64,000 nt of DNA from Desulfobacteraceae bacterium (GTDB lineage Bacteria; Desulfobacterota; Desulfobacteria; Desulfobacterales; Desulfosarcinaceae). Shown in pieces: positions 26,293 to 34,627 of this stretch (the first letter of the stretch is position 1; each line of letters opens with the position of its first letter). The notes under the pieces are model-generated. The model searched no databases and had not been told where the DNA came from. It worked only from the letters and a program-made list of their open reading frames with translations. Where the stretch lies: contig JABDIN010000046.1 of the NCBI GenBank assembly GCA_013003715.1, positions 118,465 to 182,464 of the forward strand, given 5' to 3'. The position numbers were made by a program, and so were the translations under genes.

Positions 26293-27315
26293 CTATGGAA
26301 TGGTGTGCTGAATCGATTCGATGAAGCATCCACCACTGCCGCCACCGCCACTTTCATCGGAGCCGGTTGTATCCGGGGGGGAGTTGCTGCCCGTATCCGG
26401 TATGATCGGACAATCCGCGACCCCTGCCTGCCGGCCGAAGTTTTGGGTCCAATAGTGACCGTAGGTGCTTTGGGCATCGTAGGCATACCCGACGCCCAGG
26501 TCACAGACATCTTCCGACAGGATATTGGCCCGGTGGCCGTCGCTGGCCATCCATCCCTCCATGACCGCCTGGGGTGTGCCGTGGCCGGCGGCTATATTCT
26601 CCGCCATACTGTTGTAGTCGTATCCTGCCGCCGCAACCCGCTGGGCGGGTGTACGGCCGTCGAGGCTTTCGTGGCTGAAGTAATCCTGGTCAGCCATATC
26701 AACGGAGTGCCCCCGTGCGGACTCGAACAACAGGTCGTTCCATGCCAGAGCCCCGAGGTTGTTCTCCGCCCGCTCCTGGTTGACGATTTCCAGGACTTGC
26801 GTCTCCGCCGAAATGCTGACCGCCCGATCACTTCGATGCTGTGAAGCACGAACGGTTCCCGGGGGATCCTCTTCCGGCACCAGAACTTCGCGGATCATGT
26901 ATATCCCATGGTCCAGGTGTCTTAGCTTATAGGCATATTCCCCCCGGAAAACGGTCAGGGAAACGATCCCGTTATTCACCGCCACAGTCGCCAGGCTGAC
27001 GTCCTCATTGGCAATTTTTCCCGTCCGCACCCGGGAGCCGTTCGCCAAGTGGATCGGTGCCGTCAGAATCACCGGCAATGTGGTGTCCGGAAAAAAATTG
27101 AGGTCGAGCCGCTCATCGTCCAACCATGGTGCCATATCCGGATTCAATTTGACGTACCGGTATTGCACGACCAAGTCCGGATTGAGGTTTGTTCGTTTCT
27201 GAATTCGGGATTCGGAAATCGGCTCTAATAGATCCGGTTCAGCAGAATGAACAGGTGTAGTGGATAGAATGGTGGCAATACACAGGCAGAATACGGATTT
27301 TTGAAGATAAGACAT
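26293..27315 (-). CDS. Secreted CAP/SCP domain protein
   Basis: A 340-residue exported protein. Start ATG 27315 follows AGGAGAG and gives a signal peptide (YLQKSVFCLCIATILSTTPVHSA, cut about residue 24). Residues about 30-165 are unassigned. The CAP domain follows: VNQERAENNLGALAWNDLL, ARGHSVDMADQDYFSHESLDG with the His of the metal site, AENIAAGHGTPQAVMEGWMASDGHRANIL and HYWTQNFG. The C-terminus is a Gly/Ser-rich tail ending GGCFIESIQHTIP, close to the Gly-rich CFIATA-type tails frequent on exported proteins of this bacterial group. Function of bacterial CAP proteins is largely unknown. The gene is monocistronic, facing the EamA remnant downstream. Confidence 0.8.
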   Translation of the reverse strand: MSYLQKSVFCLCIATILSTTPVHSAEPDLLEPISESRIQKRTNLNPDLVVQYRYVKLNPDMAPWLDDERLDLNFFPDTTLPVILTAPIHLANGSRVRTGKIANEDVSLATVAVNNGIVSLTVFRGEYAYKLRHLDHGIYMIREVLVPEEDPPGTVRASQHRSDRAVSISAETQVLEIVNQERAENNLGALAWNDLLFESARGHSVDMADQDYFSHESLDGRTPAQRVAAAGYDYNSMAENIAAGHGTPQAVMEGWMASDGHRANILSEDVCDLGVGYAYDAQSTYGHYWTQNFGRQAGVADCPIIPDTGSNSPPDTTGSDESGGGGSGGCFIESIQHTIP

Positions 27316-27528
27316 GTGGATAATCTCTCCTATTGGCAATCCAGATGATAATGTGTGGTATCGGTTTTTATGACCGACAGTTTATTCCCGCGACCGCAAC
27401 GTGTTCTCCTGATCAACCTGTTTTCAGCTAATGGAATTCGCCGGAATGTATTCAATAGCACCGATAGAAGGGAAAGCAAATTTAATACCAAAAGGATTGA
27501 GTTGTCCTTTATCAGTAGCATGTAAATT

Positions 27529-27575
27529 GAAGGTTATATTGTGTTAAAAAAATCTTGACATACAATATGTTGTAT
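27529..27575 (+). promoter_or_regulatory. Candidate NrdR box pair and promoter before nrdJ
   Basis: Two 16-base sites, 27529-27544 (11 of 16 matches) and 27560-27575 (13 of 16), fit the NrdR consensus aCACwAtATaTwGtgt as I remember it, and start exactly 31 bases apart, the three-helical-turn spacing typical of NrdR pairs. TTGTGT (27539-27544) and TACAAT (27561-27566), 16 bases apart, could be the -35 and -10. The rest of the 467-base gap upstream of nrdJ holds nothing I can support. TTGACA at 27555 offers an alternative -35. Confidence 0.5.
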
Positions 27576-27782
27576 GAGTACAGAACGATCCTATTGCATT
27601 CGCAGCAGCCTTTTCATCGGTAATTACTGCGGGCCGCTCATTTCTTCGGTAGATTGTCTCCGGCATCTTAAAATCGGACAGATATTCAATCCACACTCAC
27701 GGGAAGACGGAGAGGTTTCTATTTACCACATGGTTTTCACGGCATTCCAATGAAAGCCACTTTAAATGGAGGAGAACAGAAC

Positions 27783-30275
27783 GTGGGAAACCCATCTAAA
27801 ATCATTATGACCGGGGACGGCAATTTCGATCTTGCCGCGTACAGCTTGGACGACCAGCGATTTTCCGAATCACTGATCCGCGAAGCTGATATTGAACCTC
27901 AACAGGCGCTGGATATCAGCCGCCGATTTCGCGAAGCCATAGATCGTCTTGATGACCGGCGGATTACCCTTCCGATGTTAAATCAAGTCCTGAAATCGGA
28001 TTACCAGGAACTGGGATTTGAAGAGGACTTTCAGATCCGCCTGGACGCGTCCGTTTTCATCCGCAACGGCTTACCCCTGAATGAAAACGCTAAAACCGTC
28101 CTGGAGAGGCGTTACCTGAAGAAGAATGAACAGGGACAAATAGTGGAAACCCCGGTCCAGATGTTCAGGCGGGTGGCCGGGCATATTGCCGGTGCGGAAA
28201 CCTTATACGATGAGGGGACGGATCCGGCGTCGGTCGAGGATGCCTTCTACCGGATGATGACCGATTTCAGGTTTTTGCCGAACTCTCCGACCCTGATGAA
28301 TGCCGGGCGCAGTCTCGGTCAGCTGGCGGCCTGTTTCGTGTTGCCGATTGAAGACAGCATGGAAGGGATTTTCTCCACGCTTCAGCATGCCGCCATCATC
28401 CATAAATCCGGCGGGGGTACCGGCTTTTCCTTTTCCCGGTTGCGGCCGCAGAACAGCATGGTCGGCACCACCGGCGGCATTGCTTCCGGGCCCGTGTCCT
28501 TCATGAAAATCTTCAATACCGCCACTGAGCAGGTAAAGCAGGGGGGGACGCGCCGGGGCGCCAATATGGCCATTTTGCGCGTGGATCATCCGGACATCCT
28601 GGAATTCATTTATTGCAAGAAAAATAATGCCGACCTGAATAATTTCAACATTTCCGTTGGATTGACGGATCAATTCATGCAGGCCCTGCAGACCGGACGT
28701 GTTTTCGATTTGATTGATCCACGTGACGGGAGCAAGGCCGGCGAGCTTGACGCCAATGAAATTTACCGGGCGCTGGTCGCCCAGGCCTGGGAGAATGGTG
28801 ATCCCGGGATTGTTTTTCTGGACAGGATCAACCGCGACAATCCCACCCCTTTGATCGGGGAGATCGAGAGCACCAACCCCTGCGGCGAGCAACCGCTGTT
28901 GCCCATGGAAGCCTGTAACCTCGGATCCATAAATCTGTCGAAATTCGTTACACCGGGTGAAGATCATCAGCCGTGCATTGATTTTGACGCCCTCGGCGAA
29001 ACCGTCCGCACGGCGGTGCGATTCCTGGACAACACCATCGATGTCTCCAAATATCCATTGTCGGAGATTGATCGGATGGTCAAGGGGAACCGGAAAATAG
29101 GGCTCGGCATCATGGGATTCGCCGACCTGTTGTATCAGATGAACATTCCTTACAACTCCGAAGCGGCACTTGAAACCGCCGGAACGATCATGTCCTTTAT
29201 CCAGGAGTCATCTCACGAGGCGTCCCGTGCCCTGGCGGCGGAGCGGGGTTCGTTTTTAAACTATGACCGGAGCGTCTTCGCCGGTAACAACGGCAACGGC
29301 ATGCGCAATGCAACCACCACCACCATAGCTCCCACGGGTACCCTGAGTATCATCGCGGGATGTTCCAGTGGGATTGAACCCCTGTTCGCCTTGAGTTTCG
29401 TTCGCAATGTCATGGACAATGACGCCTTGCCCGAAGTCAATCCCTATTTCGAAACCGTTGCCCGGCGTGAGGGCTTTTATTCAAAAGAACTCATGGACAT
29501 TATCGCCAAAACCGGCAGTATCAAGCATGTGGAAGGGATCCCCGATGAAATTAAAGAGGTATTCGTCACCGCACACGATGTTTCCCCGGAATGGCATGTC
29601 CGCATGCAGGCCGCTTTCCAGAAATACACGGATAACGCCGTGTCCAAAACAGTGAATCTCCCCCATGATGCCACCGTGGAAGATGTCCTGAGCGTTTATA
29701 GCCTGGCCTACGAGCTTGGATGCAAGGGGGTGACCACTTACCGGGACGGCAGCAAAGACAACCAGGTGTTGTCATTTACATCGGAAAGCAAAGATGCCGA
29801 AGATCGGTTCATGACCGCCGTTCGCAGTCGGCCGGAGACCCTTGAGGGGTTTACCACCAAGATCAAAACCGGTTTGGGTCAATTGTATGTCACGGTAACC
29901 GAATATGAGGGGCAACCCTTTGAAGTGTTTGCGACCATTGGAAAATCCGGCCGGTCCACCACAGCGAAAACCGAGGCCATCGGCCGTCTGGTCTCCCTTG
30001 CGCTGAGGTCTGGGGTAAAGGTGTCCCGAATCGTGGACCAGCTCAAGGGTATCGGTGGTGAGCACCCGGTATTCCAACAGGGCGGTCTGGTGCTGTCCAT
30101 ACCCGATGCCATTGCCACGGTTCTGGATAAGCGATATCTCAAGGACAATCCTGAATTTGCGAGACGTCCCCCCAAAAGCCTGCTGGGGGGCACCTGTCCG
30201 GAGTGCGGCCAGACCATCAGTTTTGAAGAAGGGTGCCAGACCTGTCATTTTTGCGGATTCACCAAATGCGGGTAG
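27783..30275 (+). CDS. nrdJ: Vitamin B12-dependent (class II) ribonucleotide reductase
   Basis: An 830-residue adenosylcobalamin-dependent RNR that makes deoxynucleotides without oxygen. Short N-terminal ATP-cone-like region (about 10-75), then the catalytic barrel with NSPTLMNAGR, FSRLRPQNSMVGTTGG (substrate region), NPCGEQPLLPMEACNLGSINL with the thiyl-radical Cys, and TTTIAPTGTLSIIAGCSSGIEP. The C-terminus has two CxxC pairs (CPECGQ and CQTCHFCG) that can bind zinc or pass reducing power. I chose GTG 27783, which has GGAGGAG 8-14 bases upstream; the ATG at 27750 has no ribosome site. The only RNR in the window. Probably NrdR-controlled. Confidence 0.93.
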   Translation: MGNPSKIIMTGDGNFDLAAYSLDDQRFSESLIREADIEPQQALDISRRFREAIDRLDDRRITLPMLNQVLKSDYQELGFEEDFQIRLDASVFIRNGLPLNENAKTVLERRYLKKNEQGQIVETPVQMFRRVAGHIAGAETLYDEGTDPASVEDAFYRMMTDFRFLPNSPTLMNAGRSLGQLAACFVLPIEDSMEGIFSTLQHAAIIHKSGGGTGFSFSRLRPQNSMVGTTGGIASGPVSFMKIFNTATEQVKQGGTRRGANMAILRVDHPDILEFIYCKKNNADLNNFNISVGLTDQFMQALQTGRVFDLIDPRDGSKAGELDANEIYRALVAQAWENGDPGIVFLDRINRDNPTPLIGEIESTNPCGEQPLLPMEACNLGSINLSKFVTPGEDHQPCIDFDALGETVRTAVRFLDNTIDVSKYPLSEIDRMVKGNRKIGLGIMGFADLLYQMNIPYNSEAALETAGTIMSFIQESSHEASRALAAERGSFLNYDRSVFAGNNGNGMRNATTTTIAPTGTLSIIAGCSSGIEPLFALSFVRNVMDNDALPEVNPYFETVARREGFYSKELMDIIAKTGSIKHVEGIPDEIKEVFVTAHDVSPEWHVRMQAAFQKYTDNAVSKTVNLPHDATVEDVLSVYSLAYELGCKGVTTYRDGSKDNQVLSFTSESKDAEDRFMTAVRSRPETLEGFTTKIKTGLGQLYVTVTEYEGQPFEVFATIGKSGRSTTAKTEAIGRLVSLALRSGVKVSRIVDQLKGIGGEHPVFQQGGLVLSIPDAIATVLDKRYLKDNPEFARRPPKSLLGGTCPECGQTISFEEGCQTCHFCGFTKCG

Positions 30276-30321
30276 TTGCTGTGAACCATTGTTATTAAAA
30301 AGGCGAAAGAGAAACGAAAAT

Positions 30322-31041
30322 TTGACAACTGAATTCAATTACGAGATTTCCGATACCGTATTCGAGATGTTCCCGGGATATAACCGCGGCGTGGTGGTTG
30401 CCCGGGGTGTGACCAACGGTGAATCACCACCGGAGTTGATCGCTCTGCTTCGTGCGGCGGAATCCGCTGTTCGTGACCGGGTGGACAAGAATGAAGTCGC
30501 GAACCATCAGCAGATTGCCCCCTGGCGGGACGCCTTTCGTAGTTTCGGCGCCAAACCGGGGAAATACAGATCATCCATCGAAGCCATGGTCCGGCGTGTC
30601 CTCGGCGGCAATGAGATTCCGTCCATAAATGCCCTTGTGGACATCGGAAATGCTTTGTCCCTGAAATATGTTGTTCCCATGGGCGGCCATGCCATTGATG
30701 TCGTAAAGCAGGACCTTCGCCTCCGGCCGGCCGGCGGCGAGGAGAATTTTACCGCCTTTGGCTCCGACAAGACGGAACACCCCAAACCCGGCGAAATCAT
30801 TTTTACGGATGGCGATATTGTGCTCACCCGCCGGTGGAGTTGGCGCCAGGCCAAACATACCCTGACCCTGCCGGAAACCACCGCCATAGAATTCAATATT
30901 GATGGGCTGCCACCATTGGAACCCGGCGTGGTGGAGGAGATCTGCCGTGAAACCGGTGTCTGCATACAGCGGTTCTGCGGTGGTGAAACCGAATTTCAAC
31001 TTCTCAACCGTGAAAACCCGGCCATGAAAATAGTGCTGTAA
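30322..31041 (+). CDS. B3/B4 tRNA-binding domain protein (PheT-editing-like)
   Basis: A 239-residue protein that matches the stand-alone B3/4 domain of phenylalanyl-tRNA synthetase beta chains: [14 protein letters not shown] near the start, then [46 protein letters not shown] and [17 protein letters not shown]. In the synthetase this domain edits mischarged tRNA; free-standing copies are taken as trans-editing factors or enzymes of unknown substrate. TTG 30322 is the likely start, since homologous sequence begins there and the frame upstream overlaps nrdJ; the ribosome site is weak. It follows nrdJ by 46 bases. Confidence 0.75.
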   Translation: MTTEFNYEISDTVFEMFPGYNRGVVVARGVTNGESPPELIALLRAAESAVRDRVDKNEVANHQQIAPWRDAFRSFGAKPGKYRSSIEAMVRRVLGGNEIPSINALVDIGNALSLKYVVPMGGHAIDVVKQDLRLRPAGGEENFTAFGSDKTEHPKPGEIIFTDGDIVLTRRWSWRQAKHTLTLPETTAIEFNIDGLPPLEPGVVEEICRETGVCIQRFCGGETEFQLLNRENPAMKIVL

Positions 31042-31078
31042 ATCAGCGTTACATCAATCAAAAGTAAAGGAGATAGGA

Positions 31079-31240
31079 ATGGGTAAGTATGAATGTCCCT
31101 GCGGATATATTTATGATCCGGAAGAGGGAGATCCCCAGAAAAATATTCCCATGGGGACAGCATTTGAAGATCTGCCGGATGATTGGGTTTGTCCACTTTG
31201 CGGGGCCGAAAAACAATATTTTGAAAAGATGGATGACTGA
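31079..31240 (+). CDS. Rubredoxin with a C-x-C first knuckle
   Basis: A 53-residue protein: [19 protein letters not shown], then [20 protein letters not shown], ending MDD. This is unmistakably rubredoxin, a one-iron FeS4 electron carrier. The first cysteine pair is C6-x-C8 instead of the classic C-x2-C, one residue shorter than usual; the second pair (C38, C41) is normal. AAAGGAGATAGGA precedes ATG 31079. Rubredoxins in anaerobes pass electrons to peroxide- or superoxide-reducing enzymes or take part in respiratory chains; no such partner is next to it. It follows the B3/4 gene by 37 bases and may be in the same transcript. Confidence 0.93.
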   Translation: MGKYECPCGYIYDPEEGDPQKNIPMGTAFEDLPDDWVCPLCGAEKQYFEKMDD

Positions 31241-31369
31241 TGCCGTTGTCTTGGCATTGCAAACCGGGTGCTCAACAAATAGGGCGGTTAAAGGGGCTGA
31301 GGATTGAAGGCACCCATCGGGACGCTGCCTGTATTGGTGTCGTCAGGCCTTGGCCGCGAATGACGGGCC

Positions 31370-31388
31370 AACCGGTGGTCGACCGGTT
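31370..31388. terminator. Hairpin between convergent rubredoxin and RHH genes
   Basis: AACCGGT and ACCGGTT form a perfect 7-bp stem around GGTCG, in the 176-base gap between convergent genes. No clear U-tract follows on either strand, so termination is inferred from position only. Confidence 0.35.
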
Positions 31389-31416
31389 TCCTTCCGGATT
31401 GTCAGTCAATGCTTCA

Positions 31417-31722
31417 TCAGGAAGATTCGCCTTCGTTGATGGCCGACAGCAACAGGCTTTCATCCGCCCTGTCCAGGTCGTCCAGGGCAAACCGGATGGC
31501 CAGTTCCAATAGTGCCGACTTGTTCACGATGGGAATCCCCTCGATTTTCATCAGATGAAACCGGCGATTAAACCGTTCCAGAAGGTCTTCGGATAGATAG
31601 AAACCGGCTTTCTTCTTTCTGACGGCCCGCTTATCTATGGTTCCCGCCGCCGCCGCCATCGGATCAATGGTATGATCCTCAAAAAAATCTGGGGACTTGT
31701 TCCGCTCGGATACCATCATCAA
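31417..31722 (-). CDS. Ribbon-helix-helix partner of ParA
   Basis: A 101-residue protein with a basic, disordered N-terminus (KRAVRKKKAG) and a C-terminal ribbon-helix-helix fold: GFYLSEDLLERFNRRFHLMK and VNKSALLELAIRFALDDLD. This is the ParG-like layout of small DNA-binding proteins that act with a Walker ParA. The start overlaps the 3' end of the parA-like gene by 44 bases; ATG 31722 is directly followed by two more ATG codons (31719, 31716), any of which could be used. It probably binds the repeat region upstream of the parA-like gene. Confidence 0.7.
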   Translation of the reverse strand: MMMVSERNKSPDFFEDHTIDPMAAAAGTIDKRAVRKKKAGFYLSEDLLERFNRRFHLMKIEGIPIVNKSALLELAIRFALDDLDRADESLLLSAINEGESS

Positions 31723-32473
31723 TTATTCTCCTTGCTAATTTTCGATAATCTTCCGCACCAGGCGCCTTTGTTCTATATTCAAAAATAGTCTTACCGTGTG
31801 CCGGGGCTTCGGAAAGACTGACATTGTAACGGATGGGGTGGCAGATTTGTTTGCTGAACAATCGTTTCAGTTTTTTATAAATTTCCAGACTCTGTTTTGT
31901 CCGCCGGTCAAACAGGGTCGGCAGGATATATTTAAGTTCGAGTCGTTCATTCTGCTTCTGGGCGGATACCAGGTAGCCGAAAAAGGTTTTCAATCCCTCC
32001 AGTGACAAGTTTTGGAGCGCCACCGGACAAAGAACCTCCTCGGCGGCCATCAGGATATTCACGCTCAGCACATCCCAGCCCGGTGCGCAATCGAAGATCA
32101 GGTAATCCAGGCTGTCACCCTTCGGCACCAGCGCCTTGCCCAGGATCCCATGCCGCTGGTCACGGGGTTGCTCTCCCAGCCAGTTCTTCAATTCAACCAG
32201 TTTGATGCCGCCGGTGAGAACCCATAAATTCTTCCGTGCCGGGAATATCGCTTCCGTCTTGGTGATTTTGGCGCCCTTTTCGTCCCTTCCGGTGACGAAT
32301 TCATACATGCCGTAATGCGGTTTGACACCAAGAAAGGTGGAAACTTGTGCCTGGGTATCGCAATCGACCAACAGCACCCGCCGGCCTTGATTGGCCAGTT
32401 CATATGCCAAATTGACGGCTGTGGTGGTTTTGCCCACACCGCCTTTGGCCATGGCAACAGCGATCTTTCGCAT
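31679..32473 (-). CDS. ParA family ATPase (MinD/ParA type)
   Basis: A 264-residue P-loop ATPase: deviant Walker A KGGVGKTTTAVNLAYEL at residues 10-26, switch region LVDCDTQAQVSTFLG and Walker B-like DYLIFDCAPGWDVLSVN. The protein is small and lacks an N-terminal DNA-binding domain, so it is the ParA type that works with a ParG/RHH partner, which the next gene supplies. It could partition a replicon, position a protein cluster, or be a remnant of an integrated plasmid; no replication gene, integrase or att site is visible. Divergent from murB, with repeat elements between. Confidence 0.88.
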   Translation of the reverse strand: MRKIAVAMAKGGVGKTTTAVNLAYELANQGRRVLLVDCDTQAQVSTFLGVKPHYGMYEFVTGRDEKGAKITKTEAIFPARKNLWVLTGGIKLVELKNWLGEQPRDQRHGILGKALVPKGDSLDYLIFDCAPGWDVLSVNILMAAEEVLCPVALQNLSLEGLKTFFGYLVSAQKQNERLELKYILPTLFDRRTKQSLEIYKKLKRLFSKQICHPIRYNVSLSEAPAHGKTIFEYRTKAPGAEDYRKLARRIIDDGIRAEQVPRFF

Positions 32474-32532
32474 GCGTCAGTCCTCTGTATAAAAACAAAA
32501 AGCTAAATAGCCATTGGTTGCAGGATAAAAAC

Positions 32533-32587
32533 ATTATTCTGTTCAGGCTTAGAATAATATTTGAATTCTTCTGTTCGGGTATTATTC
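32533..32587. promoter_or_regulatory. Repeat region, candidate operator of the parA-like/RHH pair
   Basis: ATTATTC occurs at 32533-32539 and 32581-32587, and its complement GAATAAT at 32552-32558. TTCTGTTCRGG occurs twice, at 32537-32547 and 32569-32579, 32 bases apart. The cluster lies 60-115 bases upstream of the parA-like gene. ParA/RHH loci are usually autoregulated at such repeats, which may also act as the partition site. Confidence 0.45.
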
Positions 32588-32706
32588 CAGTTTTCTCTTT
32601 ATTGCAAGGTTAATATGCGTGATCTGTTTATTTCGTTTTCACGATTGACCTTTTTCCGGTATTCCGACATTATTCGGCCCAAACCCTCTACTCAAAGTTG
32701 GGCGGC

Positions 32707-33720
32707 ATGGAAATCAAAACACAGTATTCTCTCAAAGCGTTAAATACATTCCGGGTTGAAGCCTCTGCGCAACAATATGTGTGTTTTCGCACGACGGGGG
32801 AAATCGGCAGCTTCCTGGCATCACATCCCCTTGGGGATCGGCAATTCCTCGTTCTCGGCGGGGGCAGCAATCTGTTGTTCATAACAGACTTTCAAGGTGT
32901 CATCCTGCATCCGTGCCTGAAAGGGATCACCGTATTGGCGGAGTCCGCGGATGGTATCCGGGTGAAAGTGATGGCCGGTGAATCATGGGATGATTTCGTA
33001 GCCCATGCCGTGGATAAGGGGTGGGCGGGGGTCGAGAATCTATCATTGATACCCGGCCATGTCGGTGCCAGTGCCGTGCAGAACATCGGGGCCTACGGCA
33101 GGGAAGTGAAAGATGTAATAGAGAGCGTGGAGGCCATTCACATCCGGGATCTGAAAAAAGAGACAATTCCGGCCGCCAGATGCGGGTTTGGATATCGGGA
33201 CAGTCATTTCAAGAAGGAATGGAAAGATCAATATATCATCACCGCCGTCACTTTCGTCTTGAGTAAAAAGCCGGCATATACTACGCATTACGCTGGTGTC
33301 CGGCAGGAAATCGAAAAGCTTGGCGGCCCCAGCCTTTTCAATTTAAGACAGGCCGTCATCAATATACGGCGGCGGAAACTGCCGGATCCATCCGAAATCG
33401 GGAATGCCGGGAGTTTTTTCAAAAATCCGGTGATCGATGCCGCTGTTTTTGCCCGTCTCAACCAAACGTATCCGGAATTGCCCCATTATATCCAGACCGA
33501 TGACAGGATTAAACTGGCGGCCGGATGGCTGATCGAGCGCTGTGGATGGAAGGGGAAATCCGTGGGCGATGCTGCCGTGTACCCGAAACAGGCGCTGGTG
33601 ATCGTGAATTCAGGTCAGGCCACGGGCCGTGAAATTTACAACTTTTCAGAAGAGATAAGAAAAACCGTACAAGAGAAATTCGGTATCGAATTGGAAAGGG
33701 AAGTCAGAGTTGTTGAATAA
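32707..33720 (+). CDS. murB: UDP-N-acetylenolpyruvoylglucosamine reductase
   Basis: A 337-residue MurB that makes UDP-N-acetylmuramate for peptidoglycan in the cytoplasm. N-terminal FAD domain with LKALNTFRVEA and LVLGGGSNLLF, then SLIPGHVGASAVQNIGAYG, CGFGYRDSHFK, and the catalytic Ser in GNAGSFFKNPV; the C-terminus has LAAGWLIERCGWKG and QALVIVNSGQA. Length fits the E. coli-like type I enzyme. ATG 32707 is the likely start, since the homologous sequence (TQYSLKALNTF) begins close to it; the ribosome site is poor. Its end overlaps the following ABC gene by 11 bases. Other mur genes are not adjacent. Confidence 0.93.
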   Translation: MEIKTQYSLKALNTFRVEASAQQYVCFRTTGEIGSFLASHPLGDRQFLVLGGGSNLLFITDFQGVILHPCLKGITVLAESADGIRVKVMAGESWDDFVAHAVDKGWAGVENLSLIPGHVGASAVQNIGAYGREVKDVIESVEAIHIRDLKKETIPAARCGFGYRDSHFKKEWKDQYIITAVTFVLSKKPAYTTHYAGVRQEIEKLGGPSLFNLRQAVINIRRRKLPDPSEIGNAGSFFKNPVIDAAVFARLNQTYPELPHYIQTDDRIKLAAGWLIERCGWKGKSVGDAAVYPKQALVIVNSGQATGREIYNFSEEIRKTVQEKFGIELEREVRVVE

Positions 33721-34627
33721 TAGCGCGATACAAGTTAAAAATGTCGTCAAACATTTCAAGCACCTCAAAGCCGTGGACAAGCTCAGTTTCGAGGTTCCCA
33801 CCGGGATCTGTTTTGGTTTTCTCGGCCCGAATGGCGCCGGTAAAACCACTATGATGAAAATATTATGCGGTAAATCGAAACGGGACAAGGTCGAGAACGA
33901 TCTGGTGTCCGTGTTCGGCCGGGATCCGGACCGGGACGAGCTGGCCATAAAGTTCATATCGGGCATTGTTCCCCAGGAAGACAACCTGGACCTTGAACTC
34001 AACGTCGAACAAAATTTGCAAATCTATGCAAAATTCTATGGCCTTTCAGCCGCCCAATCCAGGCCTTTCATTGCGTCGGTGCTGAATTTCATGGAATTGT
34101 CGGAGAAGAAAACCTCCGGTATCCGGGAGCTTTCCGGTGGGATGAAACGCCGGCTTCTCATTGCGCGGGCCTTGATCAACAATCCGAAAATACTGATTCT
34201 GGATGAACCGACCACTGGCCTGGACCCCCAGGTCAGGCATCACATCTGGGACAAACTCCGGACACTAAAGAAACAAGGGGTGACGATTTTGCTCACCACC
34301 CACTACATGGAGGAAGCCTACCAGATTTGTGATGAATTGATCATCATGAACAAGGGCGCAAAGGTGCTCCAGGGGAATCCCGGGGACCTGATTCAAAATC
34401 ATATTGAAAACTATGTGTTGGAAATATTGAATATGGAAATCCCGATTACCGAATACCCCGAATCGATTCGCCGCGAATCGGCCAATCATCGGCACCTGCT
34501 TTACTCGGACGACTTTAATGAAATCAAGAAAATATCCGATCTTTTTAAATCCGGAGAATTCATCCTGCGCCAATCAAATCTTGAGGATGTTTTTCTCAAG
34601 ATAACCGGGAGCAATTTATATGAATAA
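33710..34627 (+). CDS. ABC transporter ATP-binding protein, NodI-like
   Basis: A 305-residue ABC ATPase: Walker A GPNGAGKTT, Q-loop in IVPQEDNLD, signature ELSGGMKRRLLIA, Walker B LILDEPTTGLD and H-loop TTHYMEEA. The C-terminal 70 residues are the extra domain of DrrA/NodI-type exporters. With the permease gene that overlaps it by eight bases it forms a two-gene ABC-2 exporter. Nod-type systems export lipo-oligosaccharides; relatives export drugs or polysaccharides, so the cargo is unknown. Overlap with murB suggests co-expression and possibly an envelope-related role. Confidence 0.88.
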   Translation: MLNNSAIQVKNVVKHFKHLKAVDKLSFEVPTGICFGFLGPNGAGKTTMMKILCGKSKRDKVENDLVSVFGRDPDRDELAIKFISGIVPQEDNLDLELNVEQNLQIYAKFYGLSAAQSRPFIASVLNFMELSEKKTSGIRELSGGMKRRLLIARALINNPKILILDEPTTGLDPQVRHHIWDKLRTLKKQGVTILLTTHYMEEAYQICDELIIMNKGAKVLQGNPGDLIQNHIENYVLEILNMEIPITEYPESIRRESANHRHLLYSDDFNEIKKISDLFKSGEFILRQSNLEDVFLKITGSNLYE

